A stretch of DNA of 35,698 bases from Planctomycetales bacterium (lineage in GTDB: Bacteria; Planctomycetota; Planctomycetia; Pirellulales; Lacipirellulaceae): positions 1 to 35,698 of the forward strand of contig JAGQOW010000041.1 of assembly GCA_020427155.1 (NCBI GenBank), given 5' to 3'. The notes below the pieces were generated by a model. That model was not told where the DNA came from, did no database searches, and saw nothing but the letters and a program-made list of their open reading frames with translations. This document shows positions 16,465 through 25,708 of the stretch, piece by piece (position 1 is the stretch's first letter; every line of letters begins with the position of its first letter). The position numbers and the translations under genes are program-made.

Positions 16465-17016
16465 TTACGCTCTCTTCTCCAGTAGCACGACACAGCGTGC
16501 CTGGATGATTTGTTTTTCGCCAATGGGGCCAACGCCTTCGCCAGTCTTCCCTTTCACATTCACTTGGCCGACTCCCAGGGAAAGTATCTCTGCAAGTCTG
16601 GTTCGTAACGATTCCTTGTACGGTCCCAGGCGGGGTTCTTGGGCCAATACGACGCAGTCGAGATTAACGATTTTCCAGCCCGCCGACTCGACGCGGTCGC
16701 AAGCCGACCGCAGCATCTCCGCCGAATCGCGATCTTTGTTCGCAGGATCGGTATTCGGGAAGAGCTGGCCGATATCTGGCAAACAAGCGGCGCCCAGCAA
16801 AGCATCAGTTACCGCGTGCAGCAGCACATCGGCATCGCTATGCCCGAGCAGGTGCTGGTCGTGCGGAATGTCGATGCCCCCGAGCCGCAGAGGACCTCCG
16901 GGCGCGAGGCGGTGGGTATCTTCTCCAAGGCCGATGCGCAGAGTCGTGATAGGGGCTCCTCGCTGGTGACGAACATCGTGAACAACAGGACTCAAAGCCC
17001 GGGGAAGTGGAACCAC
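16465..17016 (-). CDS. ispF: 2-C-methyl-D-erythritol 2,4-cyclodiphosphate synthase IspF
   Basis: Forms the cyclic diphosphate intermediate of the MEP isoprenoid pathway; a zinc-dependent trimer. Motifs: GEDTHRL (metal Asp/His), LGHSDADVLLHAVTDALLG, and DIGQLFPNTD, ending in NVKGKTGEGVGPIGE. The GTG at 17016 is the formal start and gives 183 residues, about 22 more than usual. The family start would fall at codon 16950-16948, an ATC that lies 5 nt after GAGGAG, so initiation there at a non-standard codon is possible. A TTG at 16995 is another option. It precedes cysS. Confidence 0.92.
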   Translation of the reverse strand: MVPLPRALSPVVHDVRHQRGAPITTLRIGLGEDTHRLAPGGPLRLGGIDIPHDQHLLGHSDADVLLHAVTDALLGAACLPDIGQLFPNTDPANKDRDSAEMLRSACDRVESAGWKIVNLDCVVLAQEPRLGPYKESLRTRLAEILSLGVGQVNVKGKTGEGVGPIGEKQIIQARCVVLLEKRA

Positions 17017-17079
17017 GGAGTTTGGCCCTGTAATATCGAACCGGATTATACCGGTGCACTACCCACGGTGAAATGGCGA

Positions 17080-18006
17080 TCAGGCGTGCTTTTTCTCGAG
17101 CGGAAACGCAGGTGTAGCCGCCATATCAATCAAGATGTGTCGATCTTCTTCGGCCGGCGCAGGCAGTCGCACTTCCAGGCGAGTACCGTGGGCCAACGCC
17201 TGTGCAACCTTGACGCGAGCCGTGCTGCCAGGGAGCGGCTCCGCCTCGATCTCGGGAAGATGCGACAGGGGCGGGCAAAAGCCGATATGAACCACTGCAG
17301 TACGTTGCCCTGCCACAAAGTCGGCTCGGACCGTTCCGTAAACCACTTCATGGCCTTCGTCGGTACGTACGCGGAACAACTGTTGAACGACTTCTTCCGT
17401 CGAATCGCCTTGCGTTCGAGGCGACGCAGCTGCTGGCGCAGAAGCAATGTCAAAGCGTTCTGCTGGAAACGCAAGTGTGGCGGCGGCCTCCTCGTCCATT
17501 TCCAGCGATGCCAAGGCTAGCGAATTGGCAGGGCTACCGGCATCAAGAAACGTCTGTCGCCAGAATTGATCGGCCACCAACGGCGGCAACCAAATGAGCC
17601 AGTCGCTGGTATGGTAGGCGGGATAGCAGCAGCCGACGGCAAATAGAACTAGTGCTAGCGAAGAGCCATAACCGACAATGGCGTCCCAATCGTTTCCAAG
17701 AAAGTTCGAGTTGCCCTGACCCAGCGGCCTCAAGGGAAAAACATGTCTCCAGGCGATACGTATGGCTGCCACGATTGCCGTCGCAGCCAGGGCGGTCAAC
17801 AACATCGCATCCCTTGGCAACTCGTCACTCAAGGCGCCGACGAATCGCCGCAGCACGAGGAGTAAACCGATCGCATTGAGCAAGGCGATAAAAGTGACTA
17901 CCGCCGTCACGACTGCAGTGGACGGCACCAGTGACCTACTTTGTCTGGCGGGCTTGTGCTCGGTCGGTGCTTGAATAGACGATAGCTGAGAGGGAATCGC
18001 AGACAT
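17080..18006 (-). CDS. Membrane protein of unknown function
   Basis: 308 residues. After a polar N-terminus there are about three hydrophobic segments (about 30-52, 68-85, 110-130), then a soluble C-terminal half of about 170 residues containing EEVVQQLFRVRTDEGHEVVYGTVRADF-type beta strands and FCPPLSHLPEIEAEPLPG. This resembles a soluble sensing or binding domain tethered to the membrane, but no family is recognised. It is downstream of metK and upstream of ispF on the same strand. A hairpin GTTGAC/GTCAAC lies just upstream (18027-18046). Confidence 0.7.
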   Translation of the reverse strand: MSAIPSQLSSIQAPTEHKPARQSRSLVPSTAVVTAVVTFIALLNAIGLLLVLRRFVGALSDELPRDAMLLTALAATAIVAAIRIAWRHVFPLRPLGQGNSNFLGNDWDAIVGYGSSLALVLFAVGCCYPAYHTSDWLIWLPPLVADQFWRQTFLDAGSPANSLALASLEMDEEAAATLAFPAERFDIASAPAAASPRTQGDSTEEVVQQLFRVRTDEGHEVVYGTVRADFVAGQRTAVVHIGFCPPLSHLPEIEAEPLPGSTARVKVAQALAHGTRLEVRLPAPAEEDRHILIDMAATPAFPLEKKHA

Positions 18007-18101
18007 CAGCGCAGGCAGGACTCCAGGGTTGACTCGAGGGGGTCAACTGCGGAACATACCGCGCGAGGCCGACGACCAGCTATGGCAGTCTAGGCTGCTA
18101 G

Positions 18102-19286
18102 CTAGACAGCAGCCACAGTCTTGCCGAGCGCTTTTGCCAGTTCCGCGGCCTTGTCAGTCTTTTCCCACGTGAACTCGGGCTCGCTACGACCAAAGTGGCC
18201 GCCAGCCGCCGTCTTGCGGTAAATCGGTCGACGAAGATCAAGATGCTTGATAATCCCTGCCGGGTTCAGTGGGAAGACCTCTCGCACTGCATCACAAATC
18301 TGATCGTCGGGCACCGTGCCGGTCCCTTCAGTATCGACATGAACGCTAACCGGATCAGAAACGCCAATCGCGTAGGCCAGTTGCACTTCACAGCGATCGG
18401 CCAGCCCAGCTGCCACAATGTTCTTCGCGACATAGCGGGCCATGTAAGCAGCGCTACGATCAACCTTCGTCGGATCTTTGCCGCTGAAGGCGCCGCCGCC
18501 ATGCCGCCCCCAACCGCCGTAAGTATCCACAATAATCTTTCTTCCCGTCAGGCCGCAGTCGCCATGGGGACCGCCCACAACAAATCGTCCTGTCGGGTTG
18601 ATATGGTAAGTTATGTCATCGCTTGACAGGTCGGCTGGCAGCACAGGCTTGATGATATTTTCGATAATGAACTTGTGAATCTCTTCATTCGAAACATCGG
18701 GCGCGTGTTGCGTGGATACAACCACCGTATCGATGCGTACGGGTGTCAGCCCGTCGTATTCGACCGTCACTTGGCTCTTACTATCGGGGCGCAGCCAATC
18801 GACTTCGCCCTTTTGGCGGGCCTCGGTCAGTCGGTTCAGAATCTGGTGCGACAGCGAGATCGGCAACGGCATGAGTTCGGGAGTATCGTTGCAGGCATAG
18901 CCAAACATCAGGCCTTGATCCCCAGCACCGACGTCTTTTCCTTTGGCAGCATCGTCATTGACGCCCATCGCGATATCGGGGCTTTGCTCGTCGATGGCAA
19001 TCATCACCGCACAATGGTCGGCGCTGATACCCATGGCCGAGTCGGTATAGCCTACTTCGCGTACTACATTGCGAACTATTGACTGCATATCGACCGTGGC
19101 TTTCGTCGTAATCTCTCCGGCGACAACAACGACGCCCGTGGTCACCATCGTCTCGCAGGCCACACGGCTCATCGGATCTTGAGCAAAAAGGGCGTCCAGC
19201 ACGCCGTCGGAAATCTGATCGGCTAGCTTATCGGGATGTCCCATGCTGACCGCCTCGCTGGTGAAGAGATATTTTCCAGATGCCAC
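18102..19286 (-). CDS. metK: S-adenosylmethionine synthetase
   Basis: Makes S-adenosylmethionine from methionine and ATP; the product also feeds the radical SAM enzyme encoded elsewhere in this window. 394 residues, a normal length: [20 protein letters not shown] at the N-terminus, [13 protein letters not shown] in the middle, [18 protein letters not shown] near the active site. The start codon is GTG, preceded by AGGAG at a good distance. I searched the leader for SAM-riboswitch-like sequence and saw none. Confidence 0.97.
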   Translation of the reverse strand: MASGKYLFTSEAVSMGHPDKLADQISDGVLDALFAQDPMSRVACETMVTTGVVVVAGEITTKATVDMQSIVRNVVREVGYTDSAMGISADHCAVMIAIDEQSPDIAMGVNDDAAKGKDVGAGDQGLMFGYACNDTPELMPLPISLSHQILNRLTEARQKGEVDWLRPDSKSQVTVEYDGLTPVRIDTVVVSTQHAPDVSNEEIHKFIIENIIKPVLPADLSSDDITYHINPTGRFVVGGPHGDCGLTGRKIIVDTYGGWGRHGGGAFSGKDPTKVDRSAAYMARYVAKNIVAAGLADRCEVQLAYAIGVSDPVSVHVDTEGTGTVPDDQICDAVREVFPLNPAGIIKHLDLRRPIYRKTAAGGHFGRSEPEFTWEKTDKAAELAKALGKTVAAV

Positions 19287-19515
19287 GAATTAAGTCTCCT
19301 GAGTGATGGTATCGACGCTCGCACCTATCGAGACGCCCAGTATAGATTGGAAAAGGTGATGGGGAAAGCACCAAGAGGGAGGCTAGCGGCCCTTAGCCCG
19401 CTGGCTTTGAGCCGGCGTCGCCCGATTCTTGCCCCACTAGCCAAGCGCTGCTGACCTGGGATAATGACGTCTTACCTTTCTTTGATCAACTTGAATCCAG
19501 CCGCCCGAGTGTGCC

Positions 19516-19635
19516 ATGGCCCGCTGGCCCCGCCATTTTTGGACTTCGTTTTTCACGTACGGCGTCATTTTTGTGATGTTTCCCGTGCTTTGCTTGCTCG
19601 CCTATGCTTGGGTGCAACAGTGGTGGATCTTCTGA
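19516..19635 (+). CDS. Putative 39-residue membrane micropeptide upstream of the UDP-sugar pyrophosphorylase gene
   Basis: ATG at 19516, TGA at 19633-19635, immediately followed by the ATG of the next gene (TGAATG). The peptide starts with a basic MARWPRHFW, has one hydrophobic helix (about residues 15-33) and ends aromatic (QQWWIF), a plausible single-pass membrane peptide. There is no strong Shine-Dalgarno, so confidence is limited. The stop-start junction suggests translational coupling with the downstream gene. Confidence 0.45.
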   Translation: MARWPRHFWTSFFTYGVIFVMFPVLCLLAYAWVQQWWIF

Positions 19636-21060
19636 ATGTCGGCCCCTCTCGACAAACAAGAACTTCTGTCCCGGCTTGAACCTTTTGACCAACATCAGCT
19701 GCTCGACTGGTGGGACGATTTGACCGACGAAGGCAAGGTCCGGCTGGCAGGCCAGATCGCGGCTCTCGATCTGCCGCTGATCGACTCGCTCTATCGGGGC
19801 AAACTGGACCAACCTGACTGGGCCGAACTGGCTCGACGTGCAGAACCGCCTCCAGCCGTACGTTTGGCCCAGCGCAAACAAGCTTCCCGAGGAGAACTAG
19901 GGGCTACTCCCGACGAAGCTCGCCAGCGCGGCATCGAATCGCTGCGCGCGGGAAAGCTGGGCGTCGTACTTACCGCCGGAGGGCAGGGCACCCGACTTGG
20001 GTTTGGCCTCCCGAAGAGCCTGTATGCCATTGGGCCGATCTCGTCGGCATCATTGCTCCAGATACACATCGAAAAGATTCGCGCCCTTGCGCGGCGATAT
20101 GACGTTGCTGTGCCGCTTTATTTGATGACGAGCCCCGCCACGCATGACGATACAGTAGGTTTCCTCGCCGAGAATCAGCACTTCGGACTCGACCCCGCAG
20201 ATCTGGTCGTCTTCTGTCAAGGCACCATGCCAGCCGTTGATGTCGAGACAGGTAAACTTCTGTTGGCCGATCGAGACCGGCTGTTCCTCAGTCCCGATGG
20301 GCACGGCGGCTTGGTCGCGGCTCTCAAAAACAGTGGCGCATTCGAGCACATGCGGCAACGGGGTATCGAGCACTTGTTTTATCTGCAAGTCGACAACCCT
20401 CTTGTTCCGATCGGAGATGCCGAGCTGATTGGCTACCACCTTTCCGCACAGTCGGAACTCACCTCGTTGGCCATTGCCAAGCAACAACCCCACGAGCGGT
20501 TGGGCAACTTTATGATGATCGACGGCCGACTGCATGTGGTCGAATACAGCGACTTGCCCGACGATGTAGCTGAGCTCCGCAACAAGAGTGGCGATTTGAA
20601 GTTTTGGGCAGGCAGCATTGCCGTCCACATTTTCGACCGCTTGCTTTTCGAGCGATCGGCATCGCAGCAGGGCTCGCTCCCATTTCATATCGCCCGCAAG
20701 AAAGTTCCTTACCTTGACACCAAGGGCAACAAGGTCAAGCCTCAGAAGCCCAATGCATTGAAATTCGAGAAATTCGTGTTCGATCTTTTGCCCGAGGCCA
20801 AGCGTCCGATTGTTGTGGAGTATGCCGAGCGAGATTGCTTTGCCCCGCTGAAGAATGCCCCAGGAGCGGCCAAAGACACCGAGCAGTACGTCCAGCAACT
20901 GATGCTCGCCCAGCATCGGCGCTGGCTCGAGGCTGCCGGCGCCCACCTTACGCCAAACGCCAAGGTGGAGATCAGCCCTTTATTCGCCCTCGACGCAGCG
21001 GAGTTGCCAGAACGCATTGAGCCGGGGCAAGAGTTCAACGAACCCGTGTATCTGCGGTAA
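19636..21060 (+). CDS. UDP-sugar pyrophosphorylase (UDPGP type 1, UAP-like)
   Basis: Nucleotidyltransferase forming a UDP-sugar from UTP and a sugar 1-phosphate, most likely UDP-N-acetylglucosamine or UDP-glucose. 474 residues. The signature LTAGGQGTRLGFGLPKS lies near 113-129, followed by SPDGHGGL and LQVDNPL, matching eukaryote-type UAP/UGP enzymes rather than bacterial GlmU or GalU. The central KPNALKFEKFVFDLLPEA segment is also UAP-like. It directly follows the 39-residue membrane peptide and precedes the CYTH gene. The exact sugar cannot be read from the sequence. Confidence 0.88.
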   Translation: MSAPLDKQELLSRLEPFDQHQLLDWWDDLTDEGKVRLAGQIAALDLPLIDSLYRGKLDQPDWAELARRAEPPPAVRLAQRKQASRGELGATPDEARQRGIESLRAGKLGVVLTAGGQGTRLGFGLPKSLYAIGPISSASLLQIHIEKIRALARRYDVAVPLYLMTSPATHDDTVGFLAENQHFGLDPADLVVFCQGTMPAVDVETGKLLLADRDRLFLSPDGHGGLVAALKNSGAFEHMRQRGIEHLFYLQVDNPLVPIGDAELIGYHLSAQSELTSLAIAKQQPHERLGNFMMIDGRLHVVEYSDLPDDVAELRNKSGDLKFWAGSIAVHIFDRLLFERSASQQGSLPFHIARKKVPYLDTKGNKVKPQKPNALKFEKFVFDLLPEAKRPIVVEYAERDCFAPLKNAPGAAKDTEQYVQQLMLAQHRRWLEAAGAHLTPNAKVEISPLFALDAAELPERIEPGQEFNEPVYLR

Positions 21061-21133
21061 GCGATAGACTATTCGAGAGCGGCATTTCCTCTTTTCTCCC
21101 CAGCCTGAATCTTGACTTCTCCCGACTTATCCG

Positions 21134-21685
21134 ATGACATTTGAAGTAGAGCAAAAGTTTCGCGTTGCCAGTGCAGCACCAGTCTGCCGGCAATTTGCGC
21201 TGCTGGGGGCTGTAGTCGCAGGTTCAGTCGAACAAATGGATACCTATTATGCCCATCCGGGTCGCGACTTCGCAGCAACCGACGAAGCACTGCGCATTCG
21301 CCGCGTGGGCGAACAGAACTGCATCACTTACAAGGGCCCCAAAATCGATGCGACGACAAAAACGCGTCGCGAAATCGAGATCGGGTTCGCTGCTGGAACA
21401 ATCGCGGCGGAGCGCTGCGATCAGCTCTTGCAAGCTTTGGGATTCTGTAGGGTCGCCACCGTCTCGAAGTCGCGGCAACGAAGCCGTTTGCAGCGCGGCA
21501 AATACTCGATCGAGCTGGCGGCCGACAATGTGAAAGATGTAGGCTCCTTCGTCGAATTGGAAATCGCCGTCGAGCAGGAATCGCAGCTGGACGAGGCACG
21601 TACGGCGCTAGCGGCACTGGCAGACGAGTTGGGGCTTACGAGCGTAGAACGCCGCAGCTACCTGGAACTGCTGCTAAACTCTTAG
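21134..21685 (+). CDS. CYTH-domain protein (class IV adenylate cyclase / triphosphatase family)
   Basis: 183 residues, a single CYTH domain. ExExK-type signature EVEQKF (residues 4-9), then LRIRRVGEQNCITYKGPK with paired Arg and Lys that line the triphosphate tunnel, RREIEI, and FVELEIAV near the end. Such proteins hydrolyse inorganic triphosphate or thiamine triphosphate, and a few make cAMP; which applies here is unknown. 73 bp after the UDPGP gene. Confidence 0.83.
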   Translation: MTFEVEQKFRVASAAPVCRQFALLGAVVAGSVEQMDTYYAHPGRDFAATDEALRIRRVGEQNCITYKGPKIDATTKTRREIEIGFAAGTIAAERCDQLLQALGFCRVATVSKSRQRSRLQRGKYSIELAADNVKDVGSFVELEIAVEQESQLDEARTALAALADELGLTSVERRSYLELLLNS

Positions 21686-21813
21686 CCCGACTGCCTCGCA
21701 TTCCACAGACCCCCCCCCTCAGGGCTTTCACAACTGAACTTTCGCCGATCCCCCCAATTTGCCATACTTCGCCCCCGATCGGGTCAGGATTACCTCTGCG
21801 TAGGTTTTCGAGC

Positions 21814-23040
21814 ATGCAGATCTTCTTCTCAGTGGGCGAACCCAGCGGCGACTTGCATGGGGCCAACCTCATTCGCGCGCTGCGTGTCCGGCACGCCGAT
21901 TGGCAGTTCGTCGGCTACGGCGGACCAAAAATGGCCAAGGCCGGCTGCCAGTTGCACGCCGATCTTACGCAATTGGCGGTGATGTGGGTGGCCCAGGCGC
22001 TGTGGAATATTCGCAAGTTTCTGCGGCTCTTGAGCGAAGCGGAACGCTACTTTCATGAGCATCGTCCCGACATGGTCGTATTGATCGACTACCCCGGTTT
22101 CAATTGGTGGATTGCCCGCAAGGCAAAGGCGGCGGGGATTCCGGTCATCTATTACGGTACGCCTCAACTCTGGGCTTGGGCTGCCTGGCGAGTGAAGAAG
22201 ATGCGGCGTTTTGTCGACCACGTGCTCTGCAAACTGCCCTTCGAAGAAAAGTGGTTCTGCCAGCGCGGCTGTCGCGCCACATTTGTCGGACATCCGTACT
22301 TCGACGAGCTTCGCTCGCGCCAACTGGACTCGCAGTTTGTCGATCAACTTGAGAGTGCCATTGGGCCGTTGGTGGCGATTTTGCCTGGCTCGCGAACCCA
22401 AGAAATTCGCAGCAACCTGCCCCCGTTTCTGAAAACCGTCCAATTAATTCGTCAGCGAGTCCCCGCCGCGCGGTTTGCCGTGGCAGTTTTCAAGGAGCAA
22501 CAGCGGCAACTCGTCGAAGAATTGGTGCGGCTGAGTGGTCAATCGGCCGAGATCCATGTCGGCCGCACCGCTGAACTGATCCAGGCGGCCCGCTGTTGCC
22601 TTGCCTGTTCCGGCTCAGTCTCGCTCGAGTTACTCTATCACACCAAACCATCTGCCATTCTGTATCAGATATCACGGCTCGGGTACGCAGTGCAATGGAT
22701 CTTCCGCAAGGTGCGTTACATCACGCTGGTCAATTTGCTGACCGCCGAAGATCCTTTTGGGGACCGTTCGGCTGGCATCTATAATCCGTCTGATCCGCGC
22801 GACCAGCATGTATTGATGCCTGAGTATTTGACCTACGAAGACCGCACTTCTGATTTGGCCAACCATGTAGTCGGCTGGCTGACCGATGAGCAGAAGTACA
22901 ATGATCGCAAGCAAGCTCTTGCCGCGCTCAAAGAGGCCGTCGCCCAAGGAGGCGCATCGGAGCGAGCAGCAGATTATATTACGACACTGGCAGCAGAAGC
23001 TGGAAGAAGTAGTATAGTCGCAAGGTCGGATGCAGCCTAG
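21814..23040 (+). CDS. lpxB: Lipid-A-disaccharide synthase
   Basis: Membrane-associated glycosyltransferase of lipid A synthesis, joining UDP-2,3-diacylglucosamine and lipid X. 408 residues. N-terminal FFSVGEPSGDLHGANL and DYPGFNWWIA, then GHPYFDE, LPGSRTQEI, and SGSVSLELLYHTKPSAILY late in the protein, all expected. Its presence suggests the organism makes lipid A-like outer membrane lipid, as many planctomycetes are thought to. The UDP-sugar enzyme two genes upstream could supply UDP-N-acetylglucosamine for the same pathway. Confidence 0.95.
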   Translation: MQIFFSVGEPSGDLHGANLIRALRVRHADWQFVGYGGPKMAKAGCQLHADLTQLAVMWVAQALWNIRKFLRLLSEAERYFHEHRPDMVVLIDYPGFNWWIARKAKAAGIPVIYYGTPQLWAWAAWRVKKMRRFVDHVLCKLPFEEKWFCQRGCRATFVGHPYFDELRSRQLDSQFVDQLESAIGPLVAILPGSRTQEIRSNLPPFLKTVQLIRQRVPAARFAVAVFKEQQRQLVEELVRLSGQSAEIHVGRTAELIQAARCCLACSGSVSLELLYHTKPSAILYQISRLGYAVQWIFRKVRYITLVNLLTAEDPFGDRSAGIYNPSDPRDQHVLMPEYLTYEDRTSDLANHVVGWLTDEQKYNDRKQALAALKEAVAQGGASERAADYITTLAAEAGRSSIVARSDAA

Positions 23041-23173
23041 GAAACTATCGAGAAGCGAGAGCTACCGAAATCAGAGTGCGTTCAATGGACCACTGGGGCA
23101 ACGATTCTCAGTGTCCCCTGTGTTTTTGTGTTTCTTGCGCTGCCAAATTCACTAGCCCTGGCCAACTAGCATC

Positions 23174-23935
23174 GTGATTCTAGCGGAACCTCCACCGAGC
23201 CAAGGCGATGTTCACTTCCGAGTGTGGGGGATCCCTGTTCGGGTTCACCCTTTCTTTTGGCTAGTGGCCCTGATTCTTGGTCTCCACGGCAACGAAACGC
23301 CTCCCTTGGAAGTGATCGTTTGGATCGTAGCCGTCTTTGGCTCGATCCTTGTCCACGAATTGGGGCACGCGTTTCTCCAACGACACTACGGCGGGCATCC
23401 GCGTATCACGCTCTATGGCATGGGCGGCCTGGCCGCCTGCGGCGATTGCGATCGCTCGCCGAAAGCCCACATCCTCATCTGCCTGGCAGGACCGTGTGCG
23501 GGGTTCTTGTTGGCACTCCTACTGTTGCTCTTGGTTCGTGCGCTCGGACACCAGGGGGGCTGCGCCCTCTTCGGACGCCCCCCGGCCGAGGTTATCGGAC
23601 TCCGATTGTTGGGCGCCGTATTCTATTGGATCCCTTTTCGTTCAAATCCAGTAAACGAATTGATAGGGAACCTCCTTTACATCAACTTATTGTGGGGAGC
23701 CGTCAATCTGTTGCCCGTCTATCCGCTGGATGGCGGGCAAATCTCGCGCGAGGTCTGTTTGCTGGGCCAACCACGCCAGGGAATGATCCTTTCGCTACGC
23801 ATTTCGGTCGTCGCGGCGGCCGCAATGGCCCTGGTCGGCCTTTATTGGGGTTCTTTGCTAGTAATAATCTTCTTCGGTTACTTGTCTTACTCAAGTTACC
23901 GCGCGCTGGAAGCTTATCGCGACAGCCTGTGGTGA
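23174..23935 (+). CDS. Site-2 protease family (M50) membrane metalloprotease
   Basis: 253 residues, about six transmembrane helices. Zinc-binding HELGH (61-65) and the distant NLLPVYPLDGGQ (Asp186) form the S2P-like active site. The short form lacks PDZ or CBS domains, like small rhomboid-style site-2 proteases. Substrate unknown. The start is a GTG at 23174 with no clear Shine-Dalgarno. It follows lpxB by 133 bp. Confidence 0.86.
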   Translation: MILAEPPPSQGDVHFRVWGIPVRVHPFFWLVALILGLHGNETPPLEVIVWIVAVFGSILVHELGHAFLQRHYGGHPRITLYGMGGLAACGDCDRSPKAHILICLAGPCAGFLLALLLLLLVRALGHQGGCALFGRPPAEVIGLRLLGAVFYWIPFRSNPVNELIGNLLYINLLWGAVNLLPVYPLDGGQISREVCLLGQPRQGMILSLRISVVAAAAMALVGLYWGSLLVIIFFGYLSYSSYRALEAYRDSLW

Positions 23936-24036
23936 TGCTTGACCGTTTTTTCTTGATTTGCGGTTGATCAGCCGCAATCAATTTGCCCCGGCATACACGT
24001 GTTTTAGTAAACCACAATATCTAGCGATCTTTTGCT

Positions 24037-24855
24037 TTGAAAACCATTACGAAACAAGATGTATGGTCTCACATTGAGACAATCGAACCTTGTCATCGGT
24101 TCGTTTTCTTGGGGGCGAGCAACTTGACACGCGCTTTTCCGATGGTTGTTCGCATGGCGATGAGCACGTTTGATCGTCCGTTACGGATCCACGCCGCCAT
24201 GGGATTTGGGCGTTCATACGGAAAAGAGTCGCGCTTTCTCACAAAAAAATATTTGGGAATTTTTCAGAGCGGAATTTGGAACGCACTGGACCAAGAAAAG
24301 TGTTTATCCTCAACGGCTTTTTTGACCGATATTGGCAACGATCTCGCCTATGAAGTCCCGGTCGAGCAACTTGTCGAGTGGGTCGAAGCGTGCGTCAATC
24401 GTCTCCAATCAATTAATGCAAAAGTGGTACTGACCGACGTACCTCTGAACGTATTGCGAGCTGTCGGCGAGATGCGATTTCGACTGCTTCGTACCATTCT
24501 GTTTCCACAGTGTCGCCTCACTTGGCGCGAGTTATTTGCTCGCGCAGAGCGGCTTAGTGAACGGCTGGACGAACTGGCAGAAACGAGAAAAATACCTATT
24601 TTTTCAGGAGATTCTGCCTGGTACGGGTGGGACCCGATTCACCCGCGACGCGCGCATTTGACCCGCATTTGGCGCGAGCTGTTCCAACGTGCCGAGTTGG
24701 TTGAGGCCCAATCGCCGACGCGCAATAAACGGTTTCTTTTCGATTGGTATCTGCGCGGATTGTGTTGTGAAAAGTGGTCGTCGTTATCGATTTCTTGGCG
24801 CGCTGCACAACCCAACGGTCGATTGATCGACGGCACCAAGATTGCGCTCTACTGA
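24037..24855 (+). CDS. SGNH/GDSL-like hydrolase
   Basis: 272 residues from a TTG at 24037; the nearest upstream in-frame stop lies a few codons away and the next in-frame ATG would remove the active-site strand. GASNL (Ser28) acts as the nucleophile block, TDIGNDLAY (Asn101) supplies the oxyanion, and WYGWDPIHP carries the Asp199/His202 pair, so all SGNH elements are present. There is no signal peptide. Codon use is somewhat more AT-rich than its neighbours. The substrate is unknown; most such enzymes cleave esters. Confidence 0.75.
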   Translation: MKTITKQDVWSHIETIEPCHRFVFLGASNLTRAFPMVVRMAMSTFDRPLRIHAAMGFGRSYGKESRFLTKKYLGIFQSGIWNALDQEKCLSSTAFLTDIGNDLAYEVPVEQLVEWVEACVNRLQSINAKVVLTDVPLNVLRAVGEMRFRLLRTILFPQCRLTWRELFARAERLSERLDELAETRKIPIFSGDSAWYGWDPIHPRRAHLTRIWRELFQRAELVEAQSPTRNKRFLFDWYLRGLCCEKWSSLSISWRAAQPNGRLIDGTKIALY

Positions 24856-25224
24856 GCGATTCGAAAAGTGGATTCTACTTTGGTTATGCCATGAGAATTG
24901 CCTAGCGCAGGGCTTCACGAATCCAACTTTTTTTGTTTCGAAGGCATTTTTTTCTTAAAAATGTGTTGCACAAATGCAACGAATTCGTACAAATACGTCC
25001 AAAGCAACTTCAAGGATGGGTTATTGCTTTGTTGTTTGTTCAACTTCGTTTCTCATAGTTTCGCATCCTGAGCTCGTACGGATAGGAGTTCCAAAGTTGC
25101 AGCGAGACGTTGTGCCATCCTGGAAGGGTGTCATTTTTTCTTTGGGGTGAACATCGCTCCGAGTTTTGACTTGATCTGAATCGGGTCGAGCGAATCACCG
25201 CGAACTTTTTATGGAGGATTGATT
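24856..25224. other. Intergenic region with two CAAA-loop hairpins
   Basis: AT-rich and without a gene. Two adjacent perfect hairpins share the same tetraloop: GTTGCA-CAAA-TGCAAC (24965-24980) and CGTA-CAAA-TACG (24986-24997), about 19 bp centre to centre. They could be operator sites or RNA elements for the histone-like gene that follows. GGAGG (25213-25217) is its ribosome binding site. Confidence 0.5.
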
Positions 25225-25488
25225 GTGGCAAAGAAGCGAAAGAAGGCTACCAAGAAAAAGGTGGCCAAGAAGAAGACCGCCAAGAAGAAGGTCGCCAAGA
25301 AGAAGCGTAAGGTAGCCAAGAAGAAGGGCACCAAGAAGAAGGCCACTAAGAAGAAGGCTACCAAGAAAAAGAAGGCCACAAAGAAGAAGGCCACCAAGAA
25401 AAAGAAGGCCACTAAGAAGAAGGCCACCAAGAAAAAGGCTACTAAGAAGAAGGGCACAAAGAAGAAGGCCCGACGCAAGAAGAAGTAA
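25225..25488 (+). CDS. Lysine-rich histone H1-like nucleoprotein
   Basis: 87 residues, almost entirely Lys, Ala and Thr in short repeats of the KKATKKK type, ending ARRKKK. The GTG at 25225 follows GGAGG at 7 nt; starting at the TTG at 25219 would add two residues. Such proteins resemble the C-terminal tail of histone H1 and chlamydial Hc1/Hc2 and bind DNA by charge. A strong terminator lies 64 bp downstream, so it is probably an independently expressed single gene. The DNA is internally repetitive, so repeat copy number may vary among strains. Confidence 0.85.
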   Translation: MAKKRKKATKKKVAKKKTAKKKVAKKKRKVAKKKGTKKKATKKKATKKKKATKKKATKKKKATKKKATKKKATKKKGTKKKARRKKK

Positions 25489-25551
25489 GCGATGCTTACT
25501 GATGGTCGGCAGCTCTGAGTCACAGACACACGGCTGCCAAGATGCAACACT

Positions 25552-25588
25552 AAGGTCGCTCTTGCTTTGTGCGGAGCGGCCTTTTTTT
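25552..25588 (+). terminator. Intrinsic terminator after the histone-like gene
   Basis: AAGGTCGCTC (25552-25561) pairs with GAGCGGCCTT (25574-25583) allowing one G-U pair, and a run of T follows directly. It is the clearest terminator in the window. Confidence 0.82.
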
Positions 25589-25708
25589 GTGCCTCTTTTG
25601 CTCTGCTGGCACACGTCTCGCCTGTCGGCCCAACTACTGAGCCTGTTGAAGCTTACGAGAGAAGCCAAACGAACTTGCTGACAGGTTATCCACTGCTCGG
25701 TCGGGGGG

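Noticed and set aside
18027..18046. GTTGAC/GTCAAC hairpin as a terminator after metK
   Set aside because: No T-run follows on either strand, so a terminator role is not supported; it is only mentioned with the neighbouring gene.
19287..19515. Possible SAM riboswitch in front of metK
   Set aside because: I looked for the usual conserved blocks in the minus-strand leader and saw none; only weak GC-rich pairing.
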